Shown: in pieces, positions 55,713 to 64,000 of the stretch
Layout of the letters: every line of letters begins with the position of its first letter
How positions within the stretch are numbered: position 1 is the first letter of the stretch
Source: Fomes fomentarius
Lineage: Eukaryota; Basidiomycota; Agaricomycetes; Polyporales; Polyporaceae
Direction of reading: 5' to 3'
DNA: 64,000 nucleotides
Assembly: GCA_022606135.1 (NCBI GenBank)
Contig: JABYQN010000003.1
Span: 2,356,001 to 2,420,000 of the forward strand
Translations under genes and position numbers: made by a program
Notes under the pieces: generated by a model
Databases searched by the model: none
What the model was told of the DNA's origin: nothing
What the model saw: only the letters and a program-made list of their open reading frames with translations

Positions 55713-58700
55713 TCAATTTTTGTTACCCTTGAGCCCCTCGAGATACTGATGTGCACGCCCAAGCATCCAGATCGTGAACTCGAACTTGAAGTTCGGGTAC
55801 GAAATTGCGACGTTTTTGTTGAACACGCCCTCGATCGCCTCCTGCGGCCACGAGCCGTCCTATCAACGCGTAGTACATCAGCATTTCGCTCTACCAACGT
55901 CGAGCTACACTCAAGTGCAGTACTCACCGGTCGCTGGCGGGACATGACGAGTTTGACCGCACGCTCAATCGGTTCCGGGTGCGGGTACCGCGCATACATG
56001 AGCGCCATCGCCGCCCAGCACGTCTGGACAACCTGAGTCTGCTCGTGCTCAACCCACGCGGCGACCTCGCAGCTCTACCATCAAACCGCACACGTAAGGA
56101 GGAGGCCGACACAGACCCAGAGGGTCCACGGAGGAAGTGGAGGAAGACGCACCTTGTAGCTCTCGCCCCAGCCGCCGTCGGCGCGCTGCTTGCTGATGAG
56201 GAAGTCGCACGCCTTGCGCGCGTGCTTGCTGTTCTCGTATGTCTCGCCGACGAGCGAGAGCGACTCGAGCGCGAACTGCGTCGCGTAAGTGAAGCAAATC
56301 CCCCACGAGCCGAACCAAGTGCCTTCCGGTCGCTGGATCTTATGCAGGTAGTCGACGGCCTGCGTGATCGTCCGCCTATTAGATGGATCCCGGTTTAGCT
56401 ACGCTTGGAGGAAGACGAGAGGGCGTCGCTAGAGCACTTACTGGATGTCTCGCGCACGGTACTTGGGGTAGTACTTCCGGAAGATGGAAAGCGCGGTGAT
56501 GACGGACGTCGTGCACTCGGGGTAGTTAAACTCGGTCATGATGTTACCTAGCGGGAACTTGTGTGTCAGATTATTTACACAGATTATTTACATTGCGCAT
56601 AGATGGATGGGATACTAGCTCACCGAAAACCTCAGCCGGGTTCAGGTATTCCATCCACTGTGGCGCGCGGATGAGCTCGTAGCTCGCGAATCCGCCGTCT
56701 GTGTTCTGCAGACTGAGCAGGATGTCGACAGCGTCGCACAACCTCCTCTCCGAGATCAGCTTCGGTGCATCCCTGGTACCAAAGACGGTGAGCGGAGAAA
56801 GGTGAACCACAAGAAAGCAACTCACTTGACGTGCTCCTGGAGGTACAGCACGGCCTTCAGGCCCTCTCCCGTGCAGTCGCTGACCGTGTACCCCTGCGTC
56901 TTCGTGCTGAACGGCCACGCTCCCTTAGTCGCATGGCGATACGCACTCGCATGATGCTTCGGGTTTTCCCTAATCTGGCACTTATTTAACCACTCCAGAA
57001 TCCTTCCGACACTATCCCTGAACTCCTCCTCCTGGCCCAAGCCCGTCTCGATGAGCGCCTGGGCGGTAAAGACGATGTCCCACAGCTGCGAGCCGTTCGT
57101 GCCGCACATCATCATGCCCTCCGCGCCCATCCACATGAAGTCGTGCCGGCGCTCGTAGTGCTTCTTGTACGCTGCGCTGTCCCGGCCCTCGGCGTGCATG
57201 CGCACGATTTGGTTCATCATCTTGTTCACTGGCCCGAGGTCCTGGCAGTCCGTGTTCTCGTCCTCGAGCACGACGAGCTCGTACGAGCGCTTGATCGCCG
57301 CACGCCGGAGAGGCGGGAGTGCGCAGCTCTCGTACACGCCGAGGATCTTGTAGAGCCCCTCGAGGATGTGCGAGTGCGGGGTGTAGAGGTCGACTGCGTG
57401 CACGTAGCTGCGCTGCGCGGGCCAGTCGATCGAGTAGTAGTTTTGGGTGTAGAGTTCCTGCCGTGATCGCGGTGGTGAGCGACAAGATCAGAGTAGCCTG
57501 TCAGACTGATTTCATACTTCACGTAGAGCCAGCACAAGGTCGGTCTCCTCCATTTTGAAGCGGACACCGTACAGGTATCCCATCGGGATGTACACCGCTC
57601 GTGTATGAATCCACCACCTGTGCGGGTGGATGGGAACCCAGTCAGGCAGCAACCTAGTATACTATCAGCACCATACATCTATTATATGTGCGGAATGATG
57701 CGACGAAATGTACGTACCATAGCTCCGCGGGAACGGGGTGATTGCCTTCCCAGTCGTATACATTAAGAACCGAGAGCCAGAACTTGCCCCACGACGGTGC
57801 ACCAAGAGCGCCGCCAAACTTGTGCAAGCACACGCGGGCTTTGATAGCGACTGGGTGATCTGCTTTCACGCCGAGGATGCGGACCGCGCAGTAGTTCAAC
57901 GCGGTGCCGAAGACCGTGCTTGGACCCTCAGTATGACTGCAAACAATCGCGTGGCGTCAGAGTACTGCATATATGCATCACACAACAGTTTGACAGAAGG
58001 TGTGGTTCGTCTTCGGGCAGGGTGAACCTTGAACTGTCGAAAAGAATGATAGGCGTGAACCTTGAGCCATAGAAGCCAGAGGGATCCATCTGCACAGGCC
58101 GCTCGCAACAATATTCCCAACGAAAGGCTCGGCATATCTCCCTGACTTAACGAGCCGTCCGTGCGTTATAGCAAACGTGAAGATTCAGGAAGCGTAAAAG
58201 CATGATATCCGTACCGACCGCAAGCCCTTCTGGGGAGTACAGGCGTCAACGCCAAATACAATCCATGGAACGCGATGTCGGATGTCTTCGCATTTCGGGA
58301 TGTCGAGAAACCAAACCTCAACGCATATGTCCCCGAAGACGTGCAAGGTCCAGAACAAAGACACGAAGGGTGAAGAATAAATGTGTACAGAGACTCACAT
58401 TCCCCAGCCACCATCCTCGTTCGCATGGTTGAAGAGATAGCGGATGATCTCCAGCCTCTCCTCCTCCTTAAACGGCATACCAGTGACATACGACCCGATG
58501 ACCAAGCCCGGGATGAGGAACATCGGGCCCCCATACTCTCCCGCCCAATGCCCGTCCTCCGCCTGCAGATGCTTGAAGTACCGATAGCCATTCCGCGCGG
58601 CCTCGAGCGCGTTCGTCGGCTTCGGGAGCTCAGGAAGGTCAAGCGGCTGGCCGAGCCAATACTTGTCGTAGTCCTTCTGGGGCCACGCCGCGCACTCTTC

Positions 58701-58823
58701 GTCAGTGCGCAGATAGTGCCACGTGTGGTCGCCCTCGTCCGAGATGCGCAGTCGCCAGCGGGAGTAGTCCGTGAATGGGAGCTTGCCCGACGCGGGAATG
58801 TCAAGAGGCGTGTATGCGGACAT
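55713..58823 (-). CDS. ERG7: lanosterol synthase (oxidosqualene cyclase)
   Basis: This enzyme cyclises 2,3-oxidosqualene to lanosterol in ergosterol synthesis, on endoplasmic reticulum and lipid-droplet membranes. Exons on the minus strand: 58823-58399, 57936-57718, 57653-57518, 57457-56826, 56772-56624, 56547-56442, 56375-56153, 56074-55928 and 55859-55713. They sum to 2184 bases, i.e. 727 aa, normal for ERG7. Hallmarks are [20 protein letters not shown]-type repeats ([64 protein letters not shown]) and [12 protein letters not shown], which holds the catalytic Asp; many cyclases have DCTAE, so Gly replaces Ala here. Intron 1 is 462 bp and the other seven are about 51-85 bp. An upstream in-frame ATG at 58904 exists, but 58823 ([20 protein letters not shown]) fits the family better. 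The gene is intact. Confidence 0.95.
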
Positions 58824-59444
58824 GGAGAGTTGAAGAGTCACAGGTTCACCAGCTGGATGAGGATGCTCGGGTGGGGGTGCGCCAGATGGGTGAGCGCAGG
58901 TCAAGCTTTAAGCAACAGGGAAAAATATCACAAGCTTCGAACGCTGCGCGCGTAGACGACGAGACGAGGGTGGGGAGACGATGAGAGAAGGAAGATGCAT
59001 GGTCTTAATACGCGGCCGCAGAGTGGCACGACTCCGATTTACGCCAAATTCTTGGTCGTCGACGTCGCGTCGCGTAAGCGCTCTCAATGAGAAAAAAAAA
59101 GTAGCTTGGGTATATTACCAGTCCGGGAAGAACTTGGGGACATTGGAGATGGACAGAGATCCAGAGTGAGGGCCCTGAGGGGAACGGAGAACGAACCGAC
59201 TAACGCTAATACAAGCTCAGGAGCAGGAGCACTACTAGTAGCAGGCGCTCATGCCTTCTATTTGATCTGCAGTCGAGTCGCCCACCTAAGTATTGATTTG
59301 TCTGCGACTTCCTAACCGAGATCTTCTCAGCTCTTGTTCATACCAAGCCGAAGTCCACCGTCAAAATTGCGTGACACTGATTATTAAAGTATATATAGTA
59401 TGTGCCCAAACATCTATCCTACCACACACCGTGACAAACCAACT
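58824..59444. other. ERG7 upstream region and 3' side of the His-rich gene
   Basis: There is no ORF with a motif. The half next to 58823 should hold the ERG7 promoter, but no TATA box is evident there. TATATATAG at 59391-59399 lies close to the stop of the minus-strand gene and may be part of its 3' region. Confidence 0.4.
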
Positions 59445-62155
59445 TCACTCTAGTGAACGCTGTTTGAACAACCATTCGTACGGCGCGGTGCTGACCGGTG
59501 TCATAGTCGATCCATTCGAATCGCTGACCAGGGTCGACGTCGCAGAGTCTACGCTGCTTGACACAAAAGTCACCGTCACCGTCGACGAGGTCGTGTCAGC
59601 GAGGTTGTTGGCGTAGGGATTATACACCTTGACTTCCAGTGCAGGCGAAGAAGTGAAGGTCGCGAGGGTCGACGAGTCCGTCAGCAAAGGCTGGTCCGAG
59701 GTAACTGGCGTAGAGTCAGGAATAGGAGACGAAGTGGGGAGCACGTTGTCTGTATCGGTCGCAGAGGAAGTCATCGACGTGGTGGAAGTCGCCGTTGGCG
59801 CCATGTTCATCACGTCCGTAGTACTAGACGAGTCCGTCAGATCACTGGTGGAAGACGCGGTGATCGTCGAGACCGAGCTGTCCGTAGTTGTCGGAATATC
59901 TGCACTTCCAGACGTAGTAACCGGATCGGCCTTCAGACGGAGCTTGACCTCTGGAGCACTGGGAGTGAATATGAGCGTCACGTTCTGTGCCCTCTCGAGA
60001 TCTAGAGTGTCAGCATTCAACATCTTCGCGAGTCCAGCCGGCGTTGCTGGCTGAGTGGCTGACCCGTACTGATCATCTAGCTCCTCTTGAGCCAAGCTCG
60101 TCACTCCAGATGGCTCGGCGGCTGTTGAAGAGGTCGCCTCACTCGTCGCAGTAGTCGTCGCAGCAGAGGTCGCCATAATGGAACTAGTAGCAGCGGAAGT
60201 CGCACCCCCGGACTGCGTGGATTGCCCAGTAACAGCAGTTCCAGAGGGACTGTCGTCATGAGTTCCATCGTCCTCTCCCTCGTACCACATAGGACGAACG
60301 AACCCCGTTTGAGGGTCGTACGCATACACTTGACTCTTGTGGTCGTCACTAGAGGAACCTTCCATGCATTTCTCCACGGTCATCGGAGCAGGAGCCACAG
60401 GCCGTGGATCGAAAGTGGCGCAGTAGTCCTCCATTTGGGCAGAATTGGCAACGAAGACCGGCGTCTTGAGAATGACCGGGAGATACGAGCGCGTAGAGCT
60501 AGTTGTAGCGGAGGCAGCAGTGGCTGAAACCGAGGTGTCGTTCACAGGGGACACCGGGACCAGGTACATGACAGTACGATCGGAGTTCGACGCGTTGAGG
60601 ACGAAAGGCGAACCATCCGGGTCCCCGTCATTGCTGTTGCTCGCGAGCACGAGAGATGCTAGCTTCTGACCTTGTTGATCGTTCGCATTCTGACTCTGCG
60701 TGGGTGACTCATGAGTACACCTCTCACAGATGAGCGACGAGGGTGAATACCAATATCTCGATTATACCCGGCACTCCCTCCTTCTGACCGTCCCGCTTCA
60801 CATTCATCCCTATGCCCGCCATCATGTCGAGTAAACCACCTCCGGAGGAAGCCGTCGACGCAGGATGCATCACATAGGTATTCCCGCCATTGCCAGAGAT
60901 GAAAATGGGAGAGGTGTTCCGCATTCGAGCCTGTCTGCGATGAACGCTGACTTGGTCGTGGTCACCTTCAACAACGACCTTGGCGTCGTCATGATGGTGA
61001 TGATGATGATGAGGCTCGGGAGACCGACGGAAGTGGGCGCGATCGTGATTGCCTTGCCCGACAATCTTGTGATGGTGGTGACGGCGAGGTGCCGGCGTCC
61101 TGCGGTGAACATGCACGCTGTCGTTGTTACCCTTGACAATGACCTTGTCGTGGTGGTGGTGATGGTGAGGGTGAGGGGAAGGCGAACGACGGACGTGGAT
61201 GTGGTTATCATCACCTTTCACAATGACCGGGTCATCATCGTGGTCATCGTGGACGTGGACGTGGTCGTTGTGTCCCTTGACGATGACGCGGCCATGATCG
61301 TTGTGCGGACTGCGAGCGCCGATGCCATCCGCGTCCGACTCGACAGACCGATCATGCACGTTGACGTGGTCATGATCTCCCTTCACGACGACTTCGTCGT
61401 GGTCATCGTGGTCATCGTGGTGGTGGTGGTGGTGATGCCGTTTCCCCGCCCGTAGACGACCATTGGTCACAACCTGGCGCGCTGACATTCCCCGTGCCCC
61501 CATCCAGAGACTCCTCATGCGGGTCATAGGGTCAATGGCCCATGTCTCTCTCTGAGGACGGCACGTCAATGAGCCAGTGCACGAGTGACCACTGACGACA
61601 ACTCACTGTCTGTTTCTTCTTCGATGAATCGGACTGATTCTTGTCGTCCCCTCCATCATCATCACTGATAGTATTTGAATCCTCACCATCCGACGCAGGC
61701 TGAGCCTTCTTCTTTCCAGACTTGCTCATGGATGCGGGGAGAGGCACGACCGGCTTCGTGTGTCGCGCATGCTCGGTCGGAGTGGCAGTGGCAGACTGCG
61801 TGGTCCTCGCCGTTCTGGGCGTCCTCGACGTCTGGTTGGCGGTATTTGTTGAAGTCTTTGCGTGGTGGCGCTCGTGTGTACTGCTGCTACTGGGCGCATC
61901 GTCACTGGAGTCCGACCCATTGCCATCTGTGTCCGAGCCTGAATGGTCGTCATCGCCGTCGTCGGCAGCAGCAAGTCGAGTCACTCGTTCGTCCTTGTCG
62001 GAGTGACGAGCTGCAAGCGCGACTTGCGGCGGCTGGTCGGACTGACGGATAGACAACGCAGATGATTGCAAAGGTGCCGGGAGGGCCGAAACTCGCATTG
62101 CCGCGATAGAGGTGAGAACCGCCAGCAGCGAGAAGCGAGTTGAATAAGCGACCAT
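59445..62155 (-). CDS. secreted His/Asp-repeat, Ser/Thr-rich protein
   Basis: I know no family for it. Exons 62155-61607, 61551-60751 and 60695-59445, with two 55-bp introns, give 866 aa. A signal peptide (MVAYSTRFSLLAVLTSIAAM, cut near VSA-LP) is followed by an acidic Ser/Thr region. Then come six copies of an 18-residue unit of the form V[IV]VKG[DN]xDxVxVH (for example DKVIVKGNNDSVHVHRRT) separated by runs of His and Asp. A Gly-rich piece follows, then a segment (LASLVLASNSNDGDPDGSPF) and a long Ser/Thr/Ala-rich tail likely to be O-glycosylated. There is no obvious GPI signal. The His runs suggest metal binding (inference). The repeats may form stacked beta hairpins (inference). A TATATATAT box at 62351-62359 lies about 195 bp upstream of the ATG. 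Confidence 0.8.
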
Positions 62156-62350
62156 GTTGGCAGGATGCTAGCGAGGTGGCTATATGCACTGGGAAGGTGG
62201 AGGTAGAGATGCTGTGAACGACGCAGTCGTAGGGCGGGGCGATAGCGACGAAAACTAGGACAGCAAGGACCACCAGGGCCTCGAAAGCAAATGACGGTGG
62301 AAGGGGTAGAAGAAAAGCGGGGGGAAGACAAACGAACCGCAACGCCCCTC

Positions 62351-62359
62351 ATATATATA
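62351..62359 (-). promoter_or_regulatory. TATA box of the His-repeat gene
   Basis: TATATATAT on the minus strand, about 195 bp upstream of the ATG at 62155, followed by a C/T-rich leader. Confidence 0.45.
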
Positions 62360-62735
62360 CCCCTTCACCTGAACTACCTGGGCCGAGCAGAAGAAGTACG
62401 AGGCTGACGGCCATATGCCATCGCCTGATTGGGTAACCCACTTGCCAATCCCAGAAAGCAGGAGATCTGCCTATTCTGAGGCGCGCTGGCTTGGGAATAC
62501 ACACTATAAGAATCTTGTTTCGCGACATGCAGGGAACGTGGTGACCACCTGAAGGGGTCGAGCCGAGCGGCTGAAGACATTATGTAAGGCTGAGATTAGT
62601 GTATGGCGAGCATATACTGTAAAAGAGTGGCTATTAGTATATACGTAGGTACGTACGCTAGAGCAACTAGGTCAGTTTTCGGGTTCGACACCGTCGTCGT
62701 CGTCGTCGTCGTCGTCAGAGCCCCGTCTGCAACCC
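62360..62735. other. intergenic, no gene seen
   Basis: This lies between the His-repeat gene promoter and the GH5 gene stop. A GTC microsatellite (about 62693-62716) lies just after the stop of the GH5 gene. Confidence 0.4.
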
Positions 62736-64000
62736 TCAGGCGGAGGCAGAGGCAGATGCAACCACCAAGTCGCTCGTGGGCGCGGGGGTGCCAGACGCGA
62801 CGACCGAGTCACTTGTGGGTGCGGGAGTCGCGGTGACGACGGTGGACTCGCTTGTAGAGGAGGGAGTGCTCGCCGAAGGAGTAACTGAGGTAGCCTCTGT
62901 GGTAGTTGAAGCGGGGAATTCGGTCGTGGTGACGGAGGTGGACGCAGACTCGGTGCTACTGATCGTCTCCGAGGTGCTCGTGGGGGCCGCGGTGGTGCTA
63001 GTGTAGGTCTGGCCGATGTAGGGCTCACAGACGTTCGGATCGTTGAACTGGGACGGGTCCTTGGTGAAGTAGCCACGCTTGACACCCTCGAAGTACGACC
63101 TTAAGAAGATCAATCAGTAAGAATCAAGAACGTCCACCCGCTACTAACGAACTCACCATTGGCGATTATAGACGCTGGTCTCCTCGACCTTGAAGTTCCA
63201 GAACTACGCAGGCGCAGAATCAGCTCCCGGACCTCAGCCGAATACAAATGCTACTCACGATCCACCCCATGTCCTTGCCATACGCTAGCTTCTGCGCGTC
63301 AGCCCATTTATGCACGAACTCCTCCGAAGCTTCGAACTGCGTCGGGAGGGCCCACTCGCCAAACCAGAGAGGCGAGTTGCCAAGCGCAGCGTCGTTCTCC
63401 ACACGGTCGAGGTTGCAGATGTGGATCAAGTACGCCAGTTCGTTAGCGTCTGCTACACCCTATGATAGTGGAGCCGCCACGGTCAGACGATGTATACTCA
63501 TAAGACAACGGTACTCACGCCGAAGCTATAGTAAAGGTGGTTGTCGTAGGCCATGGGACCGATAGCAGCATCTGCAGGGTTTCCACGGGAGTCGCCCCAT
63601 TGCCAGCTGACATCCATGAAGCTAGTTTGAACCTGATGAGCCAGCGCACTAGTACACAAGGAAGATTCATCATGAACACTCACTTCGCGACAAGGGGCTG
63701 CTTCTGCTTCTCCGTAGCAGCCCTGAAGTCAAGCTTGAAGTTCAGCTTGTGGCTCAGGTCAACGATGATGGGGATCGCAGTCAGAAGCGCCTTCTTGACC
63801 TCCAGGTTGAGCGCGTTGGAGGCGGCAGTCGCAGTCGCAGAGATCGCCGCAGTGACGTTCGACAGTGACAGGTGGAGGTCAAGATCGAGGTGGAGGTCGA
63901 GGGAGGGTTCGCCAATGCCGAGGATGTACTCTACAGCCCGAATTGTCTGCACGTAGTTCTTCTGGACTAAACAGAGAGTCAAAACAGCAGAAGCGGTGAA
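62736..64000 (-). CDS. GH5 glycoside hydrolase (exo-beta-1,3-glucanase-like), 3' part
   Basis: The gene continues past the right edge. Exons in view: 63966-63684, 63632-63519, 63459-63259, 63203-63157 and 63099-62736. The sequence matches basidiomycete GH5 proteins related to glucan 1,3-beta-glucosidases: FMDVSWQWGDS, DAAIGPMAYDNHLYYSFGG, DAALGNSPLWFGEWALP, where the Glu of FGEWA should be the catalytic nucleophile, then FVHKWADAQKLAYGKDMGWI, FWNFKVEE and YFEGVKRGYFTKDPSQFND. The acid/base Asn-Glu motif must lie upstream, outside the window. After CEPYIGQTYT the protein ends in a Ser/Thr/Pro-rich tail of about 80 residues, typical of secreted or wall-linked enzymes. Likely role: beta-glucan remodelling or degradation. 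The five exons stay in frame. Confidence 0.88.

Noticed and set aside
56049..57558. Arg/Ala-rich ORFs on both strands across ERG7
   Set aside because: They are shadows caused by high GC in ERG7 exons; the splice-joined ERG7 frame explains the sequence fully.
59629..60054. 141-codon Val/Ser-rich plus-strand ORF
   Set aside because: It is a shadow of the Ser/Thr-rich tail on the minus strand.
60865..61455. 196-codon plus-strand ORF rich in Val and Met opposite the His-repeat gene
   Set aside because: It is the antisense shadow of His/Asp codons (GTG and GTC from CAC and GAC); the minus strand has the signal peptide and introns.

Overview
The window looks like nuclear DNA of a basidiomycete (Agaricomycetes, probably a wood-associated mushroom or polypore). 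Host genes are broken by many 46-80 bp GT-AG introns. Several families are typical of this group: a FunK1 protein kinase, a secreted GMC oxidoreductase of aryl-alcohol-oxidase type, a Plavaka-type transposase, a DUF6698-like gene, a GH5 glucanase-like enzyme and chromodomain gypsy elements. No bacterial, phage or CRISPR features are present.

Layout. 1-876: remains of a gypsy Gag, a tRNA-like segment and a solo copia LTR. 877-18364: gene-bearing host DNA with an unrecognised minus-strand gene (3778-4572), a 0.5 kb MITE (4664-5164), a FunK1 kinase (5368-8116), a GMC oxidoreductase (11802-14048) and an F-box gene with an apparent frameshift (14822-15703). 18365-52492: a 34 kb transposon nest. 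It holds a nearly intact Ty1/copia element ('copia-A', identical LTRs, 5-bp TSD), a DUF6698-like gene, a Plavaka pseudogene cut by a gypsy element ('gypsy-C'), a perfect-length 1036-bp inverted repeat, a chromovirus with two extra ORFs ('gypsy-D'), a decayed second copy of copia-A, a palindromic derivative of a second copia family ('copia-B') and a LINE fragment. 52493-64000: host genes again, with an unrecognised 321-aa gene (53384-54466), lanosterol synthase ERG7 (55713-58823, minus), a large secreted His/Asp-repeat and Ser/Thr-rich protein (59445-62155, minus) and the 3' part of a GH5 enzyme gene (62736 to the edge, minus).

Biology. ERG7 is the ergosterol-pathway cyclase. The GMC oxidase, the GH5 enzyme and the His-rich protein all look secreted and fit a lignocellulose or cell-wall lifestyle, but nothing shows that they form a cluster. 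The most interesting signals are in the transposons. A short Cys/His module (C-x4-H ... W-x2-C-x4-C-P-x-R) sits at or before the Gag N terminus of elements from two unrelated superfamilies (copia-A, copia-B, gypsy-D). The gypsy LTR carries a 12-nt Tf1-like self-priming match. Both copia families carry an internal-tRNA-iMet primer site like Drosophila copia. Two large palindromes are built from retroelement 5' ends. Exon boundaries were inferred by reading splice signals and checking that exon lengths keep frame; family names rest on remembered motifs, not on a search.
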